Shown here: in pieces, positions 7,709 to 14,831 of the stretch
Layout of the letters: each line of letters starts with the position of its first letter
Position numbering within the stretch: position 1 is the stretch's first letter
Assembly: GCF_006658505.1 (NCBI RefSeq)
Contig: NZ_VFUZ01000036.1
Span: forward strand, 1-49,447
From: Mesorhizobium sp. B2-4-15
GTDB lineage: Bacteria; Pseudomonadota; Alphaproteobacteria; Rhizobiales; Rhizobiaceae
Reading direction: 5' to 3'
DNA length: 49,447 nucleotides
The notes under the pieces: model-generated
What the model was told of the DNA's origin: nothing
The model's input: only the letters and a program-made list of their open reading frames with translations
The model's database searches: none
Translations under genes and position numbers: made by a program

Positions 7709-9256
7709 CTACTCTTCGATCCAGACCCGCTCGATGATACGGTCGCCGGACAGGTCTGACACGCTGCTAGGCTCGAAGCCCTTTATCCGGACTGATTTGG
7801 CATCGAGGAAATCGGCGAAGACCGGGATCACGCTAGGGCCCTCATCATGCAGGATCGCCTGCAACTCGCCGTAGATTTCCTTGCGCTTATCGAAATCGAG
7901 CGTGGCCTTGCCTTCGGAGAGGAGCTTGTCGAACCGGGCGTTGGACCAATAGCTCTCGTTCCAGGCGGAGCCGGTGCCATAGATCAGCGAAAAGGTTTGG
8001 TCGATTGGACGATTGAGCCAGCTGGATACGGCGAAGGGCTTCTTCATCCAGGTGTCCGACCAATATCCGTCCGCGGGGCGCCGGATTACTTTGAGTTTAA
8101 TGCCAGCCCCACCGGCCTTGCTCTGATAGACTTCCGACAGGCTGATCGCTTCCGGCAGAGCAGCATCCGACGTGTAGAGGTCGAGCGACAGTTCTTCGAG
8201 CCCGGCTTCCTTGAGATGAAATTTCGCGCGGTCGGGGTCAAAAACACGCTGTTCCAGCGCCTTGTTGAAGTAGGGGTTGTCCGGGGAAATCGGGTGGTCG
8301 TTGCCGAGCGCGCCGAGCCCACCCATGACCACGTTCAGCATCGTCTGCCGGTCGCAACCATATTTCAGCGCCTGCCGGACATGATTGTTGCTGGTCGGCT
8401 CGGCGTTGAAGGCGCAGATGAATGTCCAATGCACAGCCCCCGGGGAGCGCACCACTTCCAGCGACGCGTTCCGCTTGATCAGGGGCGCAACCTTGCGGTC
8501 GAGCTGATTGATCACGTCCGCCGTCCCGCTCTGAAGGGCGGCGAGGCGGGCGGTGGCATCGTTCGTGACGGTCAGGACAACACGCTCGACATGGGCGCGA
8601 TCGGTCTTCCAGTATTGGCGATTGCGCGCGAGGGTGGCGCGGATCCCCGGCTCGAAACTCTCAAGAACATAGCCGCCGGTACCGACCAGATGGGGCCAGT
8701 CGGTAAAACCCGCCGGGACGATCATTGCGTGATAGTCGGCAAAGGTGCGCATGAACTCGGCATTCGCACTATCGAGCTTCAGGGTGACCTCATGGGAGCC
8801 AGTGGCCCTGATTTCGGCGATGGCGCCGAAAAGGGACTTGGCGCCGGAGCTCGTGTCGCCGCGGTGGAGGTTGATCGAGTAGACCACATCGTCGGCGTCG
8901 AGCGATTTGCCGTTGTGGAACGAAATACCGGAACGGATCTTAAGGACCCAGCCAATAGCGTCGGCACTTTCCCAGCTTTCCGCGAGTTCAGGCGCGAGCG
9001 TGCCATCGGGCAGAATTTCCACGAGCTGATTGCAAACGGCAACGCCAACCACCCGCTGCACCTGCTGGGTAAACGTTCGGGGGTCGAGCGAATTGTCCGA
9101 GCTGCCGCCGGCCATGGCAAGGCGAAACTCGCCGCCTTTTCGAGGCGTGGCGGCTGGCGCGACTGCCAGTGCCGCCCCCAGAGGAAGCAGAAGCCCGGTG
9201 GCGGCACTGGCAGCCAGAAAACCGCGCCTGGTGATCGACGATGTGTAGATGGACAT
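7709..9256 (-). CDS. Peptide-type ABC substrate-binding protein
   Basis: 515 residues, family 5 solute-binding protein (DppA/OppA-like). The N-terminus ITRRGFLAAS followed by a hydrophobic stretch is a Tat-type signal with the twin arginine at residues 9-10. The mature protein shows SLDPRTFTQQVQR, LAESWE (Glu-Ser-Trp region) and GISFHNGKSLDADDVVYS, all hallmarks of this family. It captures a peptide-like or cationic ligand in the periplasm. No permease or ATPase gene lies in the operon or window, so it must share a transporter encoded elsewhere or have lost its partners. The gene sits 14 bases after the GntR stop. Context suggests that the ligand is an N-acylated amino acid handled by the next two enzymes. 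Confidence 0.88.
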   Translation of the reverse strand: MSIYTSSITRRGFLAASAATGLLLPLGAALAVAPAATPRKGGEFRLAMAGGSSDNSLDPRTFTQQVQRVVGVAVCNQLVEILPDGTLAPELAESWESADAIGWVLKIRSGISFHNGKSLDADDVVYSINLHRGDTSSGAKSLFGAIAEIRATGSHEVTLKLDSANAEFMRTFADYHAMIVPAGFTDWPHLVGTGGYVLESFEPGIRATLARNRQYWKTDRAHVERVVLTVTNDATARLAALQSGTADVINQLDRKVAPLIKRNASLEVVRSPGAVHWTFICAFNAEPTSNNHVRQALKYGCDRQTMLNVVMGGLGALGNDHPISPDNPYFNKALEQRVFDPDRAKFHLKEAGLEELSLDLYTSDAALPEAISLSEVYQSKAGGAGIKLKVIRRPADGYWSDTWMKKPFAVSSWLNRPIDQTFSLIYGTGSAWNESYWSNARFDKLLSEGKATLDFDKRKEIYGELQAILHDEGPSVIPVFADFLDAKSVRIKGFEPSSVSDLSGDRIIERVWIEE

Positions 9257-9270
9257 GCAAAGGTCTCTTT

Positions 9271-9942
9271 CTACCGGTTGATTTGTGTTGATGGGTTGGT
9301 GTGAAGATCTTGCATGTCGTCATGCAGGCTGCGTTGCGTATGAATTCGCACAGCTGCGGCAGCGGCTTCTGCATCTTGCGCGAGAATCGCTTCGAAAATC
9401 GGCTTGTGCCAGTCGACCAGGTTGATCCGCCGGGGCCAGTTCTTCTCGGACCATCGGTACAACCACTCCGTCTGCGCGGAGATGCTTTCATATTGCCGGA
9501 GCAGAAGCTTGTTGCCGCTTGCGCGCACTATGCCGGCATGGAAACCCAGGTCGGCGCGAAGGCGGTCCTCGGCTTCCCCGGTGCACTCGGCGAGGACAAG
9601 CCGGTCGTAGGAGGCGACCAGATCTGCCCGCTTATCCCGGTCCAGGTCCGTCGCCAGAAGGCGCACCGATAGCTCTTCCAGGGCGCCACGAACTTGGTAG
9701 CTTTCACGCAGCACTTCGCCGTCGACCGCCTGAACGGCCCATCCGACGTAAGGCCGCCGGATCACAAGATTTTCAGCTGCCAATGCCGCCAGCGCTGCGC
9801 GGATCGTGCCGCGGGCAACCTGCATTTCATCCGACAAATCCTGTTCGGTAAGACGCAGCCCGGGAGACAGCGTGGCTCCAACGATCATCTGGCGCAGTTG
9901 TTGCGCCGCACGATCAACCAGGCTGAGTTTCTCAAGTGCCAT
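9271..9942 (-). CDS. GntR-family regulator, FCD type
   Basis: 223 residues. The N-terminal winged helix (about 8-72) has LRLTEQDLSDEMQVARGTIR, the GntR recognition helix. The C-terminal FCD helical domain (about 80-205) carries the metal/ligand residues Asp and His in RADLGFHAGI and further His in HTQRSLHDD. FCD regulators normally repress catabolic operons and release DNA when a carboxylic acid or amino acid binds. The gene is first in the leftward operon with the binding protein, deacylase and aldolase, and a strong palindrome lies 34-45 bases upstream of its start. It most likely controls this operon and itself. Confidence 0.9.
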   Translation of the reverse strand: MALEKLSLVDRAAQQLRQMIVGATLSPGLRLTEQDLSDEMQVARGTIRAALAALAAENLVIRRPYVGWAVQAVDGEVLRESYQVRGALEELSVRLLATDLDRDKRADLVASYDRLVLAECTGEAEDRLRADLGFHAGIVRASGNKLLLRQYESISAQTEWLYRWSEKNWPRRINLVDWHKPIFEAILAQDAEAAAAAVRIHTQRSLHDDMQDLHTNPSTQINR

Positions 9943-9967
9943 CTAACGTTCCTCGGATGGCACCCAT

Positions 9968-9993
9968 CATTGTCGATTGTTAACAATTGTCAA
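9968..9993 (-). promoter_or_regulatory. Candidate operator of the GntR operon
   Basis: A 12-base perfect palindrome ATTGTTAACAAT (9976-9987) is flanked by TTGTC/TGTCAA-like arms, giving a near-perfect dyad of about 26 bases. FCD-type GntR proteins bind such short AT-rich dyads. It lies directly upstream of the regulator start, in the expected promoter. Confidence 0.6.
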
Positions 9994-10163
9994 TGGAGGA
10001 TTCGAAATCCCTGACGATTATTCCGAAAACCACGGGCGTTACCGAAGGAGAGCCGGAAGGCGTCACCCATGCGCACATCGTGGAGTTCTCAGAACGTGAC
10101 ACGTTCGAAACCTTCTACGACGACGCTGCGCTCGTTCTGCTTCGCGTTCGCACCAGGGGCGCC

Positions 10164-10364
10164 TCAGCGCTCCCAGTCTTTCGGGTCCCGCGACATCTGG
10201 CCGTGACGGATGTCTGCGCGGATAGTGTAGACGACCTCGTCAGCAATCTTGTATGCGACGCCGACGACAGCAGTGAGGGTCTTGGCGAATATTCGGGCTG
10301 CGAGCGGCTGATGTCCTACTTTCGCTTTTCCGAAAGAGTCGACCTCAAGGACTTCGATGAACAT
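10164..10364 (-). CDS. Small hypothetical protein
   Basis: 66 residues beginning MFIEVLEVDSFGKAK and ending SRDPKDWER. I do not recognise the family. Composition and codon use (mostly G or C at third positions) look like a real gene. The ATG at 10364 has a GAGGA ribosome site at a good distance, and longer starts at 10382 and 10427 are possible. A 164-residue frame on the opposite strand (9987-10481) covers the same DNA. I prefer the leftward frame because of its ribosome site and more protein-like sequence, but this is not certain. Confidence 0.45.
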   Translation of the reverse strand: MFIEVLEVDSFGKAKVGHQPLAARIFAKTLTAVVGVAYKIADEVVYTIRADIRHGQMSRDPKDWER

Positions 10365-10513
10365 TTGCTTTTCCTCGACCATGCCCCATGGGCGTTGACG
10401 AGGAGATTGGGCCCGTGGCCTTTTCAAGTCGTGGTCTTGGGTCTGAAATATTCCAAAATGATCCTATGCAGTCCAAAATAGCTCCGGCCGCAGTGTCGAG
10501 CTATGCGACCGGC

Positions 10514-12052
10514 CTAGCGAGCCGCGTCGTCCGGCATTCCCCCCAATCGCAGCCCTTCAATCACCACTTCGACCTGCCGCTGATCGCGCATCATTTGATG
10601 GCCGCGGCGGATGTTCGCGAAGTTGGTCTCGGGCGAAACCTTGCGCAGAGCTTCGACCCAGCGGGATGCTGTATCGAGCCGCCCAAGGAAGGCGTTGGCC
10701 GCTACCAGCATGGAATGGGTGATCGCGTTGCTGGGTGACACAGCATAGGATCGGCTCGCCCATTCGAGTGCCTCCTCGAAGCGGTCCTGCAGGATGCGGA
10801 TATGGGCAAGCCGCGTCAGCGTCCAGTGGCTGACATAGTCGTTAGGATTGAGCCGCACTGCCCGGAGCAAATATCCCTCGGCCTCCTCGACCTCGCTGGC
10901 CCACAGCGCCCCCACCCCGGCATAGCCAAGAACGTGAACGCTGTTAGGATTCTCCGCGGTCGCCTGGCGGATTGCGGCCAGCCCGCTTTCGTACTCGCCC
11001 CCGAGCATGATGACCGATATTCCGCCGGTTACGCGGACATTGGCATCGCTGCCCGCGACGGCCAACGCCACACGGGCATACTTGAGACCCTTGAGCCGCG
11101 TTTCCTCGGTCGCACCTGGCATTTGCCGGTCGTACAGCGAGGTGTAGGCGATTGTTGCAATGGCGATCGCCGGCGGGAAATTGGGGTCGAGTGCCAGCGA
11201 GCGCTCGATTAGTTCGATCGCGCTCAGTGTGGCGCCTGGTTCTGTCGCCAGGACCAGCGCCATGGCTTCGAGGTAAAGGTCATACGCATCGAGACTGGTC
11301 GGCGGCTTCAACCGCGTGCGCTGAATCTCCGCGCGCTTGACCATCGGCTCCACGATCGAGACGACGCTCTCGGTGATACGATCTTGCATGTCAAAGACAT
11401 CTTCGCGGGCGCCGTCGTAGTGTTGCGCCCAAAGGTGTGCAGCGGTCGCCGCGTCGACCAGTTGGGCCGTAACCCGCACGCGTTTGCCAGACCGCCGGAT
11501 GCTCCCTTCGAGGATGTAGCGGATGCCGAGTTCGCGACCAATCTCCCTAACGTCCACCGCTCGTCCCTTATAGACGAACGAGGAGTTGCGCGACACCACG
11601 GCGAAGGTCTTAAACCGGCTGAGGGCGGTGATCAGGTCGTCGACGATGCCGTCGGCAAAATAGTCCTGGGCAGCGTCACCGCTGAGGTTGTGGAACGGCA
11701 GCACGGCGAGAAAGGGCAGCGGCGAGGTCGTTTCCCGCGGCGCTTCGGCATCCACGGTCCAAAGCCGGTAGCCGATCCGCGTAACCGTAATGATCCAATC
11801 GCTGTTGTCGGCGCGCTGCCCAAGCGCCTTGCGCAGCGCCGCGACCTGTACTGTTAGGTTGCCCTCTTCGACACTCGTTCCGGGCCATGCGCGTTCCATT
11901 AGGTCGGCCTTGGAAACGACTGACCCCGCCGCGTCGAGCAGCGCCATCAGGAGCGCGGAGCTGCGCGCTCCAAGCCCAACATGCTTTCCTTCCCGCGTCA
12001 GCGTTCCCTTGCCGCGGTCGAAGGCGAACGGACCAAATGTCACCGAGTCCAT
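10514..12052 (-). CDS. CadC/HilA-like winged-helix regulator with TPR repeats
   Basis: 512 residues. The N-terminus (about 1-100) is an OmpR/PhoB-type winged helix: FGPFAFDRGKGTLTREGK, VSKADLMERAWPG and RIGYRLW. A TolB-like/FlgO-like region follows (about 110-235: LAVLPFHNLSGDAAQDYFADG, VVSRNSSF, YILEGSIRR), typical of adenylate-cyclase-associated and HilA-like regulators in Rhizobiales. The rest (about 240-500) is helical TPR-like repeats (LIERSLALDPNFPPA, LLRAVRLNPNDY). No transmembrane helix separates the domains, so it is probably cytoplasmic. The start at 12052 is the first ATG giving the canonical winged helix. Its targets and signal are unknown. Confidence 0.85.
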   Translation of the reverse strand: MDSVTFGPFAFDRGKGTLTREGKHVGLGARSSALLMALLDAAGSVVSKADLMERAWPGTSVEEGNLTVQVAALRKALGQRADNSDWIITVTRIGYRLWTVDAEAPRETTSPLPFLAVLPFHNLSGDAAQDYFADGIVDDLITALSRFKTFAVVSRNSSFVYKGRAVDVREIGRELGIRYILEGSIRRSGKRVRVTAQLVDAATAAHLWAQHYDGAREDVFDMQDRITESVVSIVEPMVKRAEIQRTRLKPPTSLDAYDLYLEAMALVLATEPGATLSAIELIERSLALDPNFPPAIAIATIAYTSLYDRQMPGATEETRLKGLKYARVALAVAGSDANVRVTGGISVIMLGGEYESGLAAIRQATAENPNSVHVLGYAGVGALWASEVEEAEGYLLRAVRLNPNDYVSHWTLTRLAHIRILQDRFEEALEWASRSYAVSPSNAITHSMLVAANAFLGRLDTASRWVEALRKVSPETNFANIRRGHQMMRDQRQVEVVIEGLRLGGMPDDAAR

Positions 12053-12293
12053 CGGCAAATCATAGCATGGACCAAGGATCCCTGTGAGAAGAACGTGATT
12101 CCCTCTGGAGTGCCGGAATTGGAATCGCGAAGGTCTGTTTCTGGGCGCAAAGCAGTCATTGGTCCACGACAGGTGCCCAAGCCCAAGTGTCACTTCAAGG
12201 TTTAGGGCTGACGCTACCGTGTCACAAATGGTCGGCGACGACCCGGATGTTACGCATTGCGGTGCTGGCTAGGTTACGTCACGCAGGGGTAAT

Positions 12294-12387
12294 CATGCCT
12301 GCTGGCCTCCATATCCAGCAGACATGATGAATCGGATATTCTCGCCGATGGGAATCCCTCGCGATTCCATCAGGTCAGATTATGCTC
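12294..12387 (-). mobile_element. Solo terminal fragment of the IS630-family element
   Basis: These 94 bases equal the transposase-proximal end of the complete IS at 18567-19619 (its bases 19526-19619) with one mismatch (G for A at about 12335). The fragment runs from the transposase ATG position to the terminal repeat and is followed by the same TA target dinucleotide (12388-12389). Nothing of the transposase coding region remains to its left. It is either a deletion remnant or the scar of recombination between two copies. Confidence 0.9.
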
Positions 12388-12597
12388 TAGCGGCGGGTTT
12401 CCGAGGTCCTCGTCGCCGGCGACGAGCTCGGCAACGCTATCGGCGATCGCGTCAGTCTCGTAGTCGTAGAAGTGCGTAGCGCCGTCTGACGCTGGCGCGT
12501 CGATTGAGAATGTCCGATCGGCCGCAACGGTCAGCTGCCGATCGCCGTGGTGCTCGGTCCACATGAACTGCACGATCTGCCCGGGCTCGACGGTCAT
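12370..12597 (-). CDS. Small hypothetical protein truncated by an IS end
   Basis: 75 residues starting MTVEPGQIVQFMW at an ATG at 12597. The family is not recognised. The last residues (LEHNLT) and the stop are read from the IS end at 12294-12387, so the original C-terminus is lost. The frame is in register with the Cys-rich gene upstream (12649-12882), separated by a TAG and 17 codons. The two could have been one longer gene broken by an amber codon, or two adjacent genes. Confidence 0.45.
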   Translation of the reverse strand: MTVEPGQIVQFMWTEHHGDRQLTVAADRTFSIDAPASDGATHFYDYETDAIADSVAELVAGDEDLGNPPLEHNLT

Positions 12598-12648
12598 TTG
12601 ATAGGACTCGCTCTCTCGTTCGTGGGCGCAGGCCGGGAGGCGCAGCGT

Positions 12649-12882
12649 CTACGCCTCGCCGGCGCGTTCGATGTAGCCGTCGGGGCTGGCAAGCATCGTC
12701 GGGTTCATTTCGTCGAGCCAGGCGGCCGGCACCCAACTGCGGCCTGCGGGAGGCCAGACCTGCGGCTCGGCCGACGGTTCGGCGCAGGCTGAGCACACAT
12801 CGGGTTCGACCCAATGGCAGGGGACGCCCCCGGTGACGCAGGCGTGTGTCTCAATGCAGCCGCAGACGCGGCAGGCGTTCAG
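12649..12882 (-). CDS. Cys-rich phage-type small protein, probable CTG start
   Basis: 77 residues. The N-terminus has CRVCGCIETHAC, then PCHWVEPDVCSACA: six to eight cysteines with His and Trp in a pattern seen in small zinc-binding proteins of phages and plasmids. The frame has no ATG, GTG or TTG before the cysteines. The only start is CTG at 12882-12880, which overlaps the TGA of the upstream gene as CTGA. Coupled re-initiation at a rare CTG would explain it. The gene ends with TAG at 12651-12649. Its function is unknown; metal binding is inferred from the cysteines. Confidence 0.5.
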   Translation of the reverse strand: MNACRVCGCIETHACVTGGVPCHWVEPDVCSACAEPSAEPQVWPPAGRSWVPAAWLDEMNPTMLASPDGYIERAGEA

Positions 12883-13190
12883 TCATCATAGCGATCGCCT
12901 CCGAAATCGTCCTCGTCCCGGTGTGGCGGCGGCAAGTACCGGTGGGGCGGCGGCGCTAGGCGCCGGTTGATGCGCATCACGTTGGTCTCGTCGGTCAGCG
13001 TGTAGGAGAAGATCGACCTACCGCCGTAAAAGTGGGTGACCGAGCTTTCGACCGCATAGGACAGCGGCTGACCCTCGACTATCGGTTCCATGATCAGTTT
13101 CGGCACGTCGATCCGCATCATCTTGGCCCCGAAGCGCTTGACTTCCATGGCCTTCCCTGCGTGGCTGCTGTGGCCGAAAACCTCGACCAT
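12879..13190 (-). CDS. Phage-type conserved protein (VEVFGH family)
   Basis: 103 residues beginning MVEVFGHSSHAGK, with MMRIDVPKL, SVTHFYGGRSIFSYTLTDE and a Pro/His/Asp-rich tail. The VE(V/I)FGH...G...RIDVP layout recurs in small proteins of phages and integrated elements, for which I know no function. The frame is open for another 19 codons upstream without a standard start. The ATG at 13190 is used, though the protein may originally have been longer. Its stop overlaps the probable CTG start of the Cys-rich gene. Confidence 0.6.
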   Translation of the reverse strand: MVEVFGHSSHAGKAMEVKRFGAKMMRIDVPKLIMEPIVEGQPLSYAVESSVTHFYGGRSIFSYTLTDETNVMRINRRLAPPPHRYLPPPHRDEDDFGGDRYDD

Positions 13191-13507
13191 CGCCCATTCG
13201 AAAGCGTCGAGCTCCGCCGGCGCGTGTTCTGAGCCGGCGGGCGTAGAGATAAATCATTCCGGCAAGGGCGTGCCGTTGGTGCACCACACCGCGGAGCTCG
13301 TTCACCATGGCCATGATCGGCCAAGGGGCAGTTCATCAATCATCTCGAGCAGTGCCGGTGGTCTTGCCCTCCACAAGGTCGGGACAGGCCCGCAGCAGGT
13401 CGCGGATGGCCCACAGTGACGTCTCGTCGATCATACGCGATCCTGATTAACGAGTGTCTTCCCCAGCCCGAGCGGCAGGCGGCTTTCGGGTCGCCCCTTT
13501 TTGCTGG
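13191..13507 (-). other. Short ORFs of uncertain status
   Basis: This stretch holds a 32-codon leftward ORF (13336-13434, starting MIDETSLWAIRDLLRAC) and a second leftward ORF from an ATG at 13314 starting MAMVNELRGVVHQRHAL. That second frame runs out of register into the VEVFGH gene. They may be small genes of the same phage-like block, or pieces of one gene broken by frameshifts. Nothing more can be said. Confidence 0.3.
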
Positions 13508-14605
13508 CTACGAGTTCACGGCCGAGTTGAAGCCGTCCAGCTCCTCGCCGATCTCGACAAGGGCCTTTCTGACTGTCTCCTCAACTTCCTGTCGTTTCTT
13601 CGGCGGCATCAGGTCAAGGCCCTTCAGCATCGCCTCGCGCCAGTGCTGTCCCCTGCCCCACGCTTCCGAGAACGCTGTTGCAAGGTCGTCTTTGCGACGT
13701 GTGGCCTCCAGTGCCTCGACAAGGAGGCTGGCCTGATAGACGTCTTTTTCGCGCTTGGCGACGCCGTTTGCATCTGATTTTCTGCGAGACGCGACGATGA
13801 GCTTGTGAACTGCATAGCGTTCCGGCGACGGCACGGTTACAGGCACTCCCGACCGATGCAGCAACACAGCCCGGATGGGCTCGCGGATCAGGAAATCGAG
13901 AAAACGCAAGGGCTGCGCTGAAGCCCCGCCCAGTGCTGGCATCGGGCTGGCGTGGTCGATGTAGTCATCGGATCCCCGGTTCGGGGTAAGGAATTCGACC
14001 TTGTATCTCGTTGCATTCTCGAATTGCGTGGCGTGTCCGGGATCCGATCTGTGGGGGATCTCCCTGAAGGTTGGGTCAATCTCTCTCAAGATTTCCAAGA
14101 TCGGCGGCAGGCTGTCTTCGACTGACGACGAGATCGAGTAGTGCTGCGCGAAATCGGCATCGCCGGTTTGCAATGAAGCACCGGGCAATCTTACGCCGAG
14201 ATGTCCCGCATACGTCTGGAAGGCAACCGTACCGACGAGCACGCCTCTTAGGCGGAAGATTCCCGCTACTCCCATGGCTTCAACCACATCGCCAGTGAAC
14301 CGGTCCGGTGCAGTCAGTCCTGCTTCGCGGGTCAGCGTGGAGACGAGTTTCCTTCGGCTGCGGAGGTCTTCCTTGATCTCTTGGAAGGCTTCAACGCGTT
14401 TCGCGATCTCGGGATCGTCGGAGGGGCCGACATACTTCCGCGTTTTCTTGGGTTGGGTTTCCTCAAAATACCAATAGTCCCGCCCCTTCACCGGAACCCG
14501 GACGAAATTTCCCGCCGTTGAGAAGTCGGTTTCGAAGGATGCATCAAGGCATCGCTGAACGAGTTCCGCATACATCGTGCGATAAACGAGGTCGACCGTC
14601 CTCAT
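13508..14605 (-). CDS. GSU2403-family nucleotidyltransferase-fold protein
   Basis: 365 residues matching the NTP_transf_8 (GSU2403) family as I know it. An N-terminal helical region contains a Tyr/Lys-rich segment (YWYFEETQPKKTRKYVG). A core follows with FRLRGVLVGTVAFQTYAG, then TGDADFAQ, whose Asp residues are candidate metal ligands, and a C-terminal helical part with YAVHKLIVASRR. The family is related to nucleotidyltransferase toxins and to the enzymes paired with AbiEi-type antitoxins. Its biochemical activity is not established to my knowledge. No antitoxin gene adjoins it. Its promoter region contains two sets of inverted TTATAAGA repeats (14617-14645 and 14672-14703), suggesting tight repression. 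Confidence 0.8.
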   Translation of the reverse strand: MRTVDLVYRTMYAELVQRCLDASFETDFSTAGNFVRVPVKGRDYWYFEETQPKKTRKYVGPSDDPEIAKRVEAFQEIKEDLRSRRKLVSTLTREAGLTAPDRFTGDVVEAMGVAGIFRLRGVLVGTVAFQTYAGHLGVRLPGASLQTGDADFAQHYSISSSVEDSLPPILEILREIDPTFREIPHRSDPGHATQFENATRYKVEFLTPNRGSDDYIDHASPMPALGGASAQPLRFLDFLIREPIRAVLLHRSGVPVTVPSPERYAVHKLIVASRRKSDANGVAKREKDVYQASLLVEALEATRRKDDLATAFSEAWGRGQHWREAMLKGLDLMPPKKRQEVEETVRKALVEIGEELDGFNSAVNS

Positions 14606-14616
14606 GCGCCGGCTCC

Positions 14617-14645
14617 GTTATAAGAAAAATGAGTTTGTCTTATAG
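14617..14645 (-). promoter_or_regulatory. Inverted repeat TTATAAGA/TCTTATA, proximal operator candidate
   Basis: TATAAGA at 14619-14625 and TCTTATA at 14638-14644 form an inverted pair 12-40 bases upstream of the nucleotidyltransferase ATG. The half-site is the same as in the perfect repeat at 14672-14703. Confidence 0.55.
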
Positions 14646-14671
14646 CGGCATGAGCTCAAGAGTGGCAAGCG

Positions 14672-14703
14672 AGTTATAAGAAATCTGCATATTTCTTATA
14701 ACT
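14672..14703 (-). promoter_or_regulatory. Perfect 13-base inverted repeat, distal operator candidate
   Basis: AGTTATAAGAAAT (14672-14684) and ATTTCTTATAACT (14691-14703) are perfect inverted copies around the 6-base loop CTGCAT. It shares its half-site with the repeat at 14617-14645. It lies upstream of the nucleotidyltransferase gene and 129 bases before the aldehyde dehydrogenase start, so it could also affect that gene. Confidence 0.65.
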
Positions 14704-14831
14704 CTGTCGCATCATCCAAGGTTGGTTCGAGCAGACCCTCGGCCTGCCTGAGCAGGGGTCGCGGAGATTTTCTTGTGACGTGCAATCTGCCCGCGGCTTC
14801 CGCGGACCGCCGCGCCGGAAAGGGCCAGGAC

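Noticed and set aside
7847..9304. Long 485-codon frame on the + strand
   Set aside because: It is antisense to the substrate-binding protein gene, which has a Tat signal and clear family motifs. The + strand translation has no recognisable domain.
9987..10481. 164-codon + strand frame opposite the small hypothetical gene
   Set aside because: It has no ribosome site, and its start overlaps the GntR operator. The leftward frame is more protein-like, although this is not certain.
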